64,000 nucleotides of DNA, from the NCBI GenBank assembly GCA_016704565.1, contig JADIZV010000004.1:620001-684000 (forward strand). The letters run 5' to 3'. The stretch's first letter is position 1; each line of letters starts with the position of its first letter. The notes beneath the pieces are model-generated. The model was not told the DNA's origin. It worked only from the letters and a program-made list of their open reading frames with translations, and ran no database searches. Source of the DNA: Candidatus Phosphoribacter baldrii (GTDB lineage Bacteria; Actinomycetota; Actinomycetes; Actinomycetales; Dermatophilaceae). The translations under genes were made by a program, and so were the position numbers. Positions 18,597 to 29,335 of this stretch are shown piece after piece.

Positions 18597-19829
18597 TCAC
18601 GGCCAGAGCCACACATACCGCCCGTCCTTGACCGCGATAACTTCTTTCAGGCCCTCGATGGGCCAATTGCGGAACTGCTCGCGCATCTGGTCGGCCGTTA
18701 CGGGGGTGTCTTCCAAGGAAAGCACGATCCGGTCAGCCTGGTTCTTGGAGACCTTCTTGTCGATCTCTGTTGCTATGTTGCGCGCGCTGTCGCGAGTGGG
18801 TGCATAGCAGTCCCAGAAAGTACCGGCAATGACGTAGTCAGGCTGCTTCCCGTTTGGGCGCGCTCCCGGTTCATGCGTGACGTCGAAACCATACCGAGCC
18901 AGTAGGTCCCCCGATTCGATCTGCCGTTTCAAACTTCGCGCTTGGTCGTCGGTCATGGTGCCCAGCACCTTCGGGGGCGCCCCCTTGGCAGCAGTGTTCA
19001 GGGGCAAGGTCGGCATGGTCCGGCCAGGTTTGACCCCCCCTCTGACGGCCGCCCGGGCCTTCGCGTCCAAACGGGACAGCAGGGTGACCAACTCCCGAGC
19101 CAACCTCGCCAAACGGGCCGCCAACTCGGCCAACCGCCCCAGACTCGCCACCAACCCCTTGAGCCACCGGGCCACCCGGGCGTACCACGACGCGCACAGG
19201 GCACCGACCTGCTCGACGACCAGTGGGGTGAGGAGCCCGCCACTCAGGATCTCTTCCGCGGCATACGTGATGATCCGCGAGAGCACCGTGGCTATCGCGT
19301 CGCGTACGAGCGTGCGGACGAAGGCGACAATGCCCCCGGCGGCCCGGGTGATCTCGCCCATCGTCGCCGCTGCCTTTGCGAGCGCGTCGAGAGTGCTCTG
19401 CTGAAGCCCGGACCACGCCATGTACCGGTCGGCGGCCTCGCCGGTCCAGGCGCCCAGACGTCCCTCCACCGACGCCCGGATCCGCTCGGTCTGCGATCCC
19501 AACACGGTGGAGACGTTGGACCACGTCGCCGCTTGACCCGCGATGGCACCAGGGTCGCCGGCAAGCCAGTCGAGGGCTTGGTTGAGCGGTTCGATGTGTT
19601 CGATCGCCCAGGAGATCCCATACTGCAGCAGCACGCCCACCGGGTCGGATGACAACGCGAAACCGTCGAGCGCTAGGCTCACGGCGCCCAATCCACCGTC
19701 GATCCAACTGCCCGAGGCGACACCTTGGGCGATCAGTTGGATGTCTTCGGCGATCCAGATGCCAGCCCACGGGTTGGCTGGCTCATCCAGCCGAGCGACC
19801 ACCGCCGGGTTGATCGGGTTGAGGCTCAC
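18597..19829 (-). CDS. Type VII-secreted polymorphic toxin with CdiA-type tRNase tip
   Basis: 410 residues. Residues 1-250 are helical with a WXG-like motif (AWTGEAADRYMAWSG near 130) and hydrophobic helices, as in ESX-exported effectors. After a Pro/Gly linker near 265-285 the last 125 residues form a nuclease domain of the CdiA C-terminal family: SGDLLARYGFDVTHEPGARP, NGKQPDYVIAGTFWDCYAPT, and EVIAVKDGRYVWLWP. The family has a PD-(D/E)xK-like fold and cuts tRNA; the Asp of PDY and nearby Asp are likely catalytic. The start overlaps the EspC-like stop by ATGA. No ESX apparatus genes lie in this window. Confidence 0.82.
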   Translation of the reverse strand: MSLNPINPAVVARLDEPANPWAGIWIAEDIQLIAQGVASGSWIDGGLGAVSLALDGFALSSDPVGVLLQYGISWAIEHIEPLNQALDWLAGDPGAIAGQAATWSNVSTVLGSQTERIRASVEGRLGAWTGEAADRYMAWSGLQQSTLDALAKAAATMGEITRAAGGIVAFVRTLVRDAIATVLSRIITYAAEEILSGGLLTPLVVEQVGALCASWYARVARWLKGLVASLGRLAELAARLARLARELVTLLSRLDAKARAAVRGGVKPGRTMPTLPLNTAAKGAPPKVLGTMTDDQARSLKRQIESGDLLARYGFDVTHEPGARPNGKQPDYVIAGTFWDCYAPTRDSARNIATEIDKKVSKNQADRIVLSLEDTPVTADQMREQFRNWPIEGLKEVIAVKDGRYVWLWP

Positions 19830-20140
19830 GCGATCCCCGCCGCCGACCGTAGGGCCGCCGACATCGCCGCGTCGCTGCCCTGGTATGCCGCGGCCGCAGC
19901 CGTCAACTCCGATACGGTCAGATCGAGTGCCACAAGCGACTGGTTGATGCAGGCCACGACGTCCGCGGACACCTCATTGATCACGCCCGGCATCCACGCA
20001 CACAGCAGCCCATATGCCTCAGAACCCAGTGCCACGCTCTGGGCCGCCGATAGGGCAGTGCCGACATCAGCGGCCACCCCCGCCAGACCCACAGCGTGCG
20101 CCCTGAGCTCGCCCGGATCGACGTGGAACTGCTGACTCAC
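19826..20140 (-). CDS. EspC/WXG100-like secreted partner protein
   Basis: 104 residues, almost entirely helical and Ala-rich, starting MSQQFHVDPGELRAHAVGLA, the usual opening of EspC-like (ESX-1 secretion-associated) proteins. Small proteins of this kind pair with a WXG effector and carry it to the type VII machine. It overlaps both neighbours by ATGA (20137-20140 and 19826-19829), so the three are made in fixed ratio. Confidence 0.75.
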   Translation of the reverse strand: MSQQFHVDPGELRAHAVGLAGVAADVGTALSAAQSVALGSEAYGLLCAWMPGVINEVSADVVACINQSLVALDLTVSELTAAAAAYQGSDAAMSAALRSAAGIA

Positions 20141-20514
20141 CTCATGTCCCGCTTCCGCAGATGGGCACGCAAGGCCTCCGCCGCCGGTCCGGATGCCCGA
20201 TCGGCCAACAGTGCCGCCTGCTCGGTGACGTCCCCTATCGCCTGCTCGACCGTCGCCAACACCGCCGCAGCCAGTTTGTCAGGACCGAGAACCTCACTGT
20301 CCCTCGAAAACCGCAAGTCCCGCAGGCGCCCCTGGCTGTCAACCGTAACCTGCACCCGCCCATCCACACTGGTCCGCGTGGCTCGCAACCGGGCAACCGC
20401 TGCCGACAACTCGGTGATCTGCTCCACCCGGGTCAGCGCCGCCCGCTCCCAGTCATCGATCTGCCCGAACGACAGATCAGGCGCATTCCCGGCCGACCCA
20501 ACCCAACTCGTCAT
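20137..20514 (-). CDS. YbaB/EbfC-like protein of the toxin operon
   Basis: 125 residues. The middle resembles the YbaB/EbfC fold: VDGRVQVTVDSQGRLRDLRF, then LAAAVLATVEQAIGDVTEQA. Members of this family in actinobacteria often precede EspC-like and WXG-type genes, where they may be secretion chaperones rather than nucleoid proteins. First gene of the operon; the segment just upstream is the decayed permease fragment at 20614-20844, so its promoter probably lies at that junction. Confidence 0.7.
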   Translation of the reverse strand: MTSWVGSAGNAPDLSFGQIDDWERAALTRVEQITELSAAVARLRATRTSVDGRVQVTVDSQGRLRDLRFSRDSEVLGPDKLAAAVLATVEQAIGDVTEQAALLADRASGPAAEALRAHLRKRDMR

Positions 20515-20613
20515 GACCGTTCCGACCTCCCCTGTGGCAACGCTCAGCCTGCAGCTTGCACTGTAGACCGACCCCCTTCGAGGCGCACCTCAAGCGCAGC
20601 GCACGGCATACAG

Positions 20614-20844
20614 CGGTGGACGGCGGCAATCGGTTGGGGAGCCCCGGCCTTCTTCCTCGTCGTCGGCGAGTTCGGCGGGGTCTTCGGGCTACCGCCGTGG
20701 TTGATGAACTTCGCGCCGTTCACCCACGTGCCCCGGATGCCGATCGAACCCTTCTCGTTGCTGCCGACGATCGCGCTAGCGGCGGTCGCCGCCGGGCTGC
20801 ACGTTGTTGGCCTCGTCGGCTTCCGACGCCGCGACATCGGCCGA
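20614..20844 (+). pseudogene. Decayed copy of the exporter permease 3' end
   Basis: 231 bases align without gaps with 17027-17257, the end of the permease gene: RWTAAIGWGAPAFFLVVGEF here, RWTAAIGWGALAFFLVVGEF there, and both reach GFRRRD. By eye the DNA identity is about 80-85 percent. The stop TGA of the original is CGA here (20842-20844). There is no start or upstream gene body. The two copies are in the same orientation and bracket the toxin locus. Bases 20845-21052 hold nothing I can identify. Confidence 0.85.
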
Positions 20845-21052
20845 GGCCCTCGGCCTCGCATCACCCAGAATCGCCGGACCCTTCTTCCGGGTATGCCCAC
20901 CCTTGGGCACAGCAACGCTGAACGCGTGCGTGACGGAGTGCGGTTGAAGGGGCGATCACGCACTCAATCGCACCCCGTCGAGCACGCAGATCCGGATGCA
21001 ACGAGCAGCGCGTGCAGTCCGAACAGCGCGAGCAGTTCGCGCCGCAACCACG

Positions 21053-22156
21053 TCAGCGCAGGTCGTCGCGGCCGAGTTGGGTGAGCCGGTCGACCACGGC
21101 CTTGACCTCTTGAGCGCGCCCCCGCGGCACCACGAGCAGGGCGTCAGGGGTGTCCACCACGACGAGATCTTCGACGCCGACGACAGCCACAAGTCGGCCC
21201 GACCGGGTGACGACGAGCCCCGTCGAGTCGAGTGAGACGACGTCCCCCGCCTCGCCGATGACCGACATCCCTGTGCTCTCGGCGGCAGCACCCGCAACGA
21301 GGCCCGCCAACGAGTCGAAGTCACCGATGTCGTCCCAGCCGAAGGTCGCCGGAACGACAGCCACCCGCCCCAACGCCGCCGCAGGCTCGGCGACCGCGTG
21401 GTCGATAGCGATCTTCGTCAGGGTGGGCCACACCTCGTCGAGCCGCTCAGGCGCGCCCGCAACCGCCCGGACCCCCTCGGCAATCGCCGGGTGCCACTGC
21501 TCGACGAGTTCCAGCAACACGGTGGCTCGAACAACGAACATTCCTGCGTTCCAACGGAATCCGCCCGCCGCCAGATAACTCGCCGCCCGCCCTGCGTCGG
21601 GCTTCTCGACGAACTCGACCACCGCCCGGCCGGACGGGGCGCCTGCGATGCCGAGCGGCATACCCTCGCGGATGTAGCCGAAGCCGGTGGCGGCATACGT
21701 CGGGGTGATCCCCAAGGTGACCAGATGACCAGCGCGGGCGAGCGCAACCGCCTCCCCCACCGCCGCATGGAAGCCATCGACGCCAGTGATGACATGGTCG
21801 GCGGCGAACGACCCGATCACCGCGTCCGGGTCGCAGGCGGCGACCACCGCGGCCGCCCAGGCGATCGCCGGCATCGAGTCTCGGGGGGTCGGCTCGGCCA
21901 GCAGGTATGCCGCGTCCAGCCCTGACAGCTGTCGGGCCACCTCGGGCGCGTGGTCGCGGCCGGTGACGACGACGACGCGGTCAGCCGCCAGCGGGGCCAA
22001 CCTGTCCCAGGTGGCCTGCAGCAACGTGCGCCCAGACCCGGTGAGGTCGTGAAGGAACTTCGGGGACCGGCGCCGGGACAGCGGCCACAGGCGCGTGCCA
22101 GCCCCACCCGCAGGGACGACGGCCCAGAACCCGGGGATCTCGCTCGCGACGCTCAT
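21053..22156 (-). CDS. manC: Mannose-1-phosphate guanylyltransferase
   Basis: 367 residues. It makes GDP-mannose from mannose 1-phosphate and GTP. The nucleotide-binding start VVPAGGAGTRLWPLSRRRSP (residues about 13-32) is the family signature; FAADHVI and EFVEKPDAGRAASYL follow, with the catalytic region GFRWNAGMFVV and TFGWDDIGDFDSL. Length fits the short form without an isomerase domain. It diverges from sdhC with 97 bases between start codons. Confidence 0.92.
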   Translation of the reverse strand: MSVASEIPGFWAVVPAGGAGTRLWPLSRRRSPKFLHDLTGSGRTLLQATWDRLAPLAADRVVVVTGRDHAPEVARQLSGLDAAYLLAEPTPRDSMPAIAWAAAVVAACDPDAVIGSFAADHVITGVDGFHAAVGEAVALARAGHLVTLGITPTYAATGFGYIREGMPLGIAGAPSGRAVVEFVEKPDAGRAASYLAAGGFRWNAGMFVVRATVLLELVEQWHPAIAEGVRAVAGAPERLDEVWPTLTKIAIDHAVAEPAAALGRVAVVPATFGWDDIGDFDSLAGLVAGAAAESTGMSVIGEAGDVVSLDSTGLVVTRSGRLVAVVGVEDLVVVDTPDALLVVPRGRAQEVKAVVDRLTQLGRDDLR

Positions 22157-22253
22157 GGCAGCACGCTAACCGTCCGCCGCTGAGAGAGGCATCTCACCGC
22201 GAAGAGGCATCGGGTCGACCGGTGGCCGCGGGGCAGACGATACGGTTGACCCC

Positions 22254-22970
22254 GTGGCCACTACGACGCTCCTTCAGGGCGAGCAGACGGCGCGCCGCAC
22301 CACCGTCTTCATGAAGATCCTCATGGCGTCGACGGGTGCGCTCTTCGTCTTCTACGTCCTCATGCACATGTACGGCAACCTCAAGATCTTCTTCGGCTAC
22401 CAGGCGTTCGATGAGTATGCCGAGCACTTGAGGGAGATGCTGACGCCGATCCTCCCGCACAGCGGCTTCCTCTGGCTGTTCCGTGCCCTGCTCGTCCTCT
22501 CCCTGTTCGTGCACGCGTATGCCGCGTTCACGCTGTGGAGCCGCGCGAGTGGTGCCCGTCCGCAGCGGTATGCCGTCAAGAGCGCGGCCAAGGGCGCGCT
22601 CCGCTCGAAGATGATGCGCTGGGGCGGGGTCGCCCTGCTCGCCTTCCTCATCTTCCACCTCGTGCAGTTCACCATCGCCAAGGTGAACCTCAACCCGAGC
22701 GTCACCGCCGCCCAGCTCAAGGGCAGCACGGGGCTGTTGGTCATCGCCAGCTTCCAGTTGTGGTGGGTCGTGCTCATCTACGCCATCGCGATGGTGGCGT
22801 TGGGCATGCACCTGTTCCACGGCGTGTGGAGTGGCGCGCAGACCTTGGGCTGGACGAACACGGCCGCCAGCAGGCGGTTGGCGCACACCGCCGCGCACGT
22901 CATCGCAGGCGTTGTTGTCATCGGCTTCCTGCTGCCGCCCTTGGCCATCCTCTTCGGGCTCGTGAAGTGA
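22254..22970 (+). CDS. sdhC: Succinate dehydrogenase cytochrome b subunit
   Basis: 238 residues, GTG start, five predicted membrane helices, the single-subunit type-B anchor of actinobacterial succinate dehydrogenases. Likely haem-ligand histidines lie in VLMHMYGNLKIFF, FVHAYAAFTLW, FHLVQFTIAK and MHLFHGVWSGAQTLGW. It anchors SdhA and SdhB and passes electrons to menaquinone. The gene carries three GTATGCCG octamers, all encoding Tyr-Ala. Confidence 0.93.
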   Translation: MATTTLLQGEQTARRTTVFMKILMASTGALFVFYVLMHMYGNLKIFFGYQAFDEYAEHLREMLTPILPHSGFLWLFRALLVLSLFVHAYAAFTLWSRASGARPQRYAVKSAAKGALRSKMMRWGGVALLAFLIFHLVQFTIAKVNLNPSVTAAQLKGSTGLLVIASFQLWWVVLIYAIAMVALGMHLFHGVWSGAQTLGWTNTAASRRLAHTAAHVIAGVVVIGFLLPPLAILFGLVK

Positions 22971-22983
22971 GGAACTGACCACC

Positions 22984-25004
<2,021 letters not shown>

Positions 25005-25008
<4 letters not shown>

Positions 25009-25748
25009 ACCTCACCCTCAACATCTGGCGGCAGGACGGCCCGAGCACCTCGGGCCGGATGGTCACCTACCAGCTGGCCGACGTGTCCGGTGACATGTCG
25101 TTCTTGGAGATGCTCGACGTGCTCAACGAGTCGCTCATCGCCAAGGGCGAGGAGCCGATCGCGTTCGACAGCGACTGCCGCGAAGGCATCTGCGGCATGT
25201 GCGGCCTGATGATCAGCGGCAAGGCCCACGGGCCGGTGACGACGACGACCTGCCAGTTGCACATGCGCGAGTTCCGCGACGGCGACACGATCAGCATCGA
25301 GCCCTGGCGGGCCGACGCGTTCCCCGTCATCAAGGACCTCGTCGTGGACCGGTCGTCCTTCGACCGGATCATCCAGGCTGGCGGCTTCATCTCGGCCAAC
25401 ACCGGCTCGGCTCCCGAGGCGCACTCGGTGCCGGTCGAGAAGCGCAGGGCCGACCGGGCCTTCGAGGCAGCCGCCTGCATCGGCTGCGGCGCCTGCGTCG
25501 CCGCCTGCCCGAACGCCTCGGCGATGCTCTTCATGGGCGCCAAGGTCACTCACCTCGGCGAGCTCCCCCAGGGCCAGCCCGAGCGCTACGCCCGCGTCGT
25601 CAAGATGGTCGCCCAGCACGACCACGAGGGCTTCGGCGGCTGCACCAACACCGGTGCCTGCGCCGACGCTTGCCCCAAGGAGATTCCGCTGGACGTCATC
25701 AACACCCTCAACCGCGACCTGCGTGGTGCGCTGCGTCGCGGTCGCTGA
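25005..25748 (+). CDS. sdhB: Succinate dehydrogenase iron-sulfur subunit
   Basis: 247 residues from the GTG at 25005, which overlaps the sdhA stop (GTGA). N-terminal [2Fe-2S] ligands are in DCREGICGMCGLM and a later Cys; the C-terminal clusters use CIGCGACVAACPNAS and GCTNTGACADACPKEIP. It carries electrons from SdhA to the haem/quinone site in SdhC. Two terminator hairpins follow. Confidence 0.96.
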
Positions 25749-25756
25749 GCACCGTC

Positions 25757-25777
25757 GCCCCGGGTCGTCCCCGGGGC
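25757..25777 (+). terminator. First hairpin after sdhB
   Basis: GCCCCGG (25757-25763) pairs with CCGGGGC (25771-25777). It lies 9 bases after the sdhB stop and is probably the first of two tandem terminators. Confidence 0.5.
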
Positions 25778-25809
25778 AGGTCTCGGCGACTCGTGTGGTC
25801 GTCCTGACG

Positions 25810-25844
25810 ATCCCGGTATGCCGCGCCGCGCGGCATACCGGGAT
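25810..25844. terminator. Hairpin of two perfect inverted octamer copies after sdhB
   Basis: ATCCCGGTATGCCGCG at 25810-25825 pairs perfectly with CGCGGCATACCGGGAT at 25829-25844 across a 3-base loop. Each arm contains one GTATGCCG/CGGCATAC. It ends the sdh operon and is the clearest terminator in the window made from the recurring octamer. Confidence 0.75.
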
Positions 25845-25874
25845 TGGCTGCGTCCCAGCCACGACGGCAGGCGC

Positions 25875-27443
25875 GTGAGCCCCGTGCCGGATCCCCGAAC
25901 CCTGGCTCTGGCTGTTGCCGCTGGCGCGGTCGTCACCGCGCTCGGCGTCACTGCGCCAGCGCTCGCCTCAGTGACAGCGCCTGCGCTCGGCTCGGTAGCA
26001 CCCGCTGGCGGTCCGGTGGCGGTCGTTCCCGCGGCAACCACAGCGACGGGGAAGCCGAAAGCCGGATGTCCGGTGGGCCTGACTCCCGTCACCCTGACCA
26101 CCCCGGCCGAGCCCCGTCTGGCAACCGCAGCACCGCGACTGCCTGGCGCCGTCGTCACGAAGGCCGACGGCAGTGTGGTCAGGAGCCTGTGCCTAGGCGC
26201 GCAGCCGACCCCGACCCCCGCGCCGTCCGTGCCCGCCGACCGGGTGGTGGGTGGCCCACGCCTGGCCGAACCCGGCGTCATCACCGACCTACCGGCGGGC
26301 GTTCCGGCCCCGCCGGACATGCCGCACGTCTCCTACGTGCTGGCCGACCTGGACACCGGGCAGATCCTGGCCGCCAAGAACGCCCATGCCCGCCTCCTTC
26401 CGGCCAGCACCCTCAAGACTCTCACCGCCCTGGTCGTCATCCCGGCGCTGGACCCCAAGACCGTCGTTATCGGGGCCGACGAGGACACCCGAGCCGACGG
26501 CACCCGGGTCGGTATCACCGTCGGCGGGCGCTACACCGTGGACGACCTGCTCAACGGGCTGATCCTCAACAGCGGGAACGACGCGGCATACGCTCTCGCC
26601 CGAGCCTACGGCGGACGGGCCAAGCTCCTTGCGGACATGAACGCCAAGGCGGGGGCCCTCGGAGCGTGGGACACGGTGGCTGGCGACCCGTCCGGGCTGG
26701 ACGCCGCCGGTCAGCGCTCGAGTGCCTATGACCTGGCCCTGATCGGGCGCGCGGTCATGGGGTTGGCCGAGTATCGGCGCCGCGCTGTCATGCCCAACGC
26801 GATGTTCCCTGGAGGGTTGGTCACCCCCTCGGCAACGGCGGGCGCTCCCACGACGAAGACCAAGGCGGGCGCACCAACCCTCGTCGAAGGCCCTCCGTTC
26901 CAGATCGACAACCACAACCAGCTGCTCGGCGTCTATCCCGGTGTCATCGGGGTGAAGAACGGCTACACGGTTGCGGCGCAAGGCACCTACGTCGGCGCGG
27001 TCACCCACGGGGGCCGCACCCTCATCGTCGCGGAGATGGGCAGCCCCGAGCCGCAGGTCCACTCCACGCCCGCGCTGCTGGACTGGGGCTTCGCGTATGC
27101 CGCCCAAGCCCGGCCCGTGGGTCGCCTCGTCTCCCCGGGAGAGGTGCCACAGGCACCCGACCAGGCGCCCTCAACGACCTCGGTGCTCGGCACCTCGTCG
27201 AGCGCCCCCGCCGGAACGACTGCCGCAGTGGGTTCGTCCAGGTCGTCGAGTCCGGCACCGCAGCCGATCGAGCTCGCGCTCGCGGGGGCAGTCAATGGAT
27301 GGTGGTCGGGCCTCGTCGGTTGGGTGCGATGGGCCGTCATCGGCGGCGGCGTGGCCACGGTTGGTGCGCTCGCGGCCCTCGCGGCCCTCGTGGCCCGACG
27401 GCGCCGACGGGCGCGAGCGCCTCGGGGGTCCTACCAACGCTGA
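25875..27443 (+). CDS. D-alanyl-D-alanine carboxypeptidase (DacC/PBP5-like)
   Basis: 522 residues from the GTG at 25875. An N-terminal hydrophobic signal segment and a long Ala/Pro/Thr linker lead to a serine DD-peptidase domain: SxxK in PASTLKTLTALV, SxN in NSGNDAAYALA, and KNGYT in place of the usual KTG. After a Ser/Pro-rich spacer a C-terminal membrane helix (WAVIGGGVATVGALAALAAL) followed by Arg-rich residues anchors it. It trims the terminal D-Ala from peptidoglycan stems outside the cell. The exact start is uncertain. Confidence 0.85.
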   Translation: MSPVPDPRTLALAVAAGAVVTALGVTAPALASVTAPALGSVAPAGGPVAVVPAATTATGKPKAGCPVGLTPVTLTTPAEPRLATAAPRLPGAVVTKADGSVVRSLCLGAQPTPTPAPSVPADRVVGGPRLAEPGVITDLPAGVPAPPDMPHVSYVLADLDTGQILAAKNAHARLLPASTLKTLTALVVIPALDPKTVVIGADEDTRADGTRVGITVGGRYTVDDLLNGLILNSGNDAAYALARAYGGRAKLLADMNAKAGALGAWDTVAGDPSGLDAAGQRSSAYDLALIGRAVMGLAEYRRRAVMPNAMFPGGLVTPSATAGAPTTKTKAGAPTLVEGPPFQIDNHNQLLGVYPGVIGVKNGYTVAAQGTYVGAVTHGGRTLIVAEMGSPEPQVHSTPALLDWGFAYAAQARPVGRLVSPGEVPQAPDQAPSTTSVLGTSSSAPAGTTAAVGSSRSSSPAPQPIELALAGAVNGWWSGLVGWVRWAVIGGGVATVGALAALAALVARRRRRARAPRGSYQR

Positions 27444-27475
27444 GGCCCCAAGGGGGCTCGGCCGCGCTCGCCGGG

Positions 27476-28651
27476 TTAACGACGGCGGGCAGGCAGCACG
27501 CGGCGAACTGCGCCCGCGGCCACTGCCGCGCAGGCGCCGAGCACGGCCCCGGCAGCCAGGGTGACCCGGTCGCGGCTGCGCGCACCGAAGGTCGGCAGCC
27601 CAGCCGTGGCACGCGCCCGCGCATCGATGCCACGGCCAGCGCCGGGTGACACGGCGTCGTCCTGAGGGCCAGGTGAGGCCAGCTCTGCGAGCGGCTCCCC
27701 GTCGGCGCCGGAGTCGAGGTCGTTGGCGGCCCAGGAGGCCGAGATGAGCACGAGCCGGGCCATCAGGTTGAGCCAGAACAGCAACCCGACGACAACGACA
27801 AGCGAGCCGAACAACGGACTGCTCGTGGCACGAGCAACGACCTGAGCGCCGACGAGCTTGAGCAGGGTCATGCCCACGCCGCCGAAGACCGCCCCTGACC
27901 GAATGGCAGGCCACGGCAACCGCACGCCGCTGAGCACGCGCAGGAGCAGCACCATGACCGCGACGTCGACGACCAGCGACACGATGACGCCCGCGCTGCC
28001 CACGAGCCACGATTGGCCCGTGAGACCGACTCGTTCGGCCAACCAGGACGCCCCTGCCCCGACGACCGATGACAGGACCGCCGAGCCGAGCAGTGCCACA
28101 CCGAGCAACGCCAGGACGGCCAGATCCCGCGCTTTCACGAGCACGGCGTGGCCGGCCGCACCGGACGCCCCGAACATCGCGCGCAGCGCCTCCCGCAGCG
28201 ACCCGATCCAGCCCAGGCCACCCAGGACGAGGGTGATGACCGCGAGCGCACCGGCCCAGCTCAACGTGGCGGTCTCCGGCGCTGCCAACTGCACCAGGCC
28301 GCCGGGATTGGCGTCGGTCTTGACGAACCCCGGCAGCGCCGTGTTGAGCGCGTCACCCACTCCCGCCAGCAGGTCAGGTCGGCCCTGCAGCACAAAGCCG
28401 AAGACCACGGCAGCCAACGCCAGGGCCGGGAACAAGGAGAAGAACGAGAAGTAGGCGATGCCGGCCGCCAGCAGGTCTCCCCTGGCCATGCTGTAGCGCT
28501 CTCGCGCCCGCCAGACCCGGGTCCGGGTCACCCAAGACCACACCCGAGACCACACCCGTCGCCACCACGGGGTGTCTGGGCCGCGAGGTGTCCCCGCTGC
28601 CCCTGGTATGCCGCCTGGCTCGGGTGACGCGGCCGACCCGGGTGCGGTCAT
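27476..28651 (-). CDS. YihY/BrkB-family membrane protein
   Basis: 391 residues from the ATG at 28651, which overlaps the upstream stop by ATGA. About six membrane segments after a basic N-terminal region: ARGDLLAAGIAYFSFFSLFP is the family opening, and FWLNLMARLVLISASWAAND the C-terminal block. Despite the old name ribonuclease BN, the family consists of inner-membrane proteins without proven nuclease activity. The last 70 residues are a variable Arg-rich tail. Confidence 0.85.
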   Translation of the reverse strand: MTAPGSAASPEPGGIPGAAGTPRGPDTPWWRRVWSRVWSWVTRTRVWRARERYSMARGDLLAAGIAYFSFFSLFPALALAAVVFGFVLQGRPDLLAGVGDALNTALPGFVKTDANPGGLVQLAAPETATLSWAGALAVITLVLGGLGWIGSLREALRAMFGASGAAGHAVLVKARDLAVLALLGVALLGSAVLSSVVGAGASWLAERVGLTGQSWLVGSAGVIVSLVVDVAVMVLLLRVLSGVRLPWPAIRSGAVFGGVGMTLLKLVGAQVVARATSSPLFGSLVVVVGLLFWLNLMARLVLISASWAANDLDSGADGEPLAELASPGPQDDAVSPGAGRGIDARARATAGLPTFGARSRDRVTLAAGAVLGACAAVAAGAVRRVLPARRR

Positions 28652-29280
28652 CGGGTCGGCGCGGGCCCGGTCAGGGGGAACGACCGGACCGGCCGCCACT
28701 GCCCGAGTCGGTCCTGCTCGAACAGCCAGATCTCGGCCACCTCGAAGTCGGCCCGGAAGTCGGCAAGATCGTCGAATGCCCGGTCCAGGTCGACCTCGGC
28801 GACGTCGTGGGCAACGGTGACATGCGGGTGATAGGGGAAGGTGAGGTCTGCGGCATACGGGCCGGTCCGGATCCGCTGCTCAAGCCGCTCGCACCCGGAG
28901 ATGCCCAGCGCGACCTGGACGAACACGACATCCGAGACCGGACGGAAGGTGCCCGTCCCGCGCAGGGCCATCGGGAAGGCACCCACCTCACTGGCCACCC
29001 GCGCCAGGTGCTCCACGAGCGCCGGCCGAGCTACGTGATGCACGACGGTGGGCCCGAGCAGCGTGACGTGGGCGGGGATGGAGTCGGCCAAGGGGTCGTT
29101 GAACTCGGCCCGCTTCGCCTGCAGGATCGGCCCGAACGGCTCGGGCACCCGGATCGCCACCCCGATGGTCTGCCGGTGCTGCGGAGCATCCGTGGCGTCA
29201 GAGGCGTCAGAGGCGTCCGCGAACCAGTCCGCTCCGGGCCCCATCGTGACGGCGTCTCGAGACCTCGGGTCGGCGGACAT
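28648..29280 (-). CDS. 2'-5' RNA ligase / 2H phosphoesterase family protein
   Basis: 210 residues from the ATG at 29280. Two HxT motifs mark the 2H phosphoesterase fold: HVTLLGP near residue 72 and HVTVAH near 153. Members hydrolyse or join 2'-5' or cyclic phosphate bonds in RNA or small nucleotides; the substrate is not known here. An N-terminal run of DASDASDATDAP precedes the domain and is low-complexity. Coupled by ATGA to the BrkB gene downstream. Confidence 0.8.
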   Translation of the reverse strand: MSADPRSRDAVTMGPGADWFADASDASDATDAPQHRQTIGVAIRVPEPFGPILQAKRAEFNDPLADSIPAHVTLLGPTVVHHVARPALVEHLARVASEVGAFPMALRGTGTFRPVSDVVFVQVALGISGCERLEQRIRTGPYAADLTFPYHPHVTVAHDVAEVDLDRAFDDLADFRADFEVAEIWLFEQDRLGQWRPVRSFPLTGPAPTR

Positions 29281-29335
29281 GGGGGCCAGCGTAGCGACTT
29301 CGACTCTCGTCCTCGCCCTCACTAGGCTGCCGCCC

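Noticed and set aside
17436..20844. A transposon or prophage carrying the toxin locus
   Set aside because: No transposase, integrase, terminal inverted repeats or attachment site were found; only the duplicated permease end borders it, which fits recombination better.
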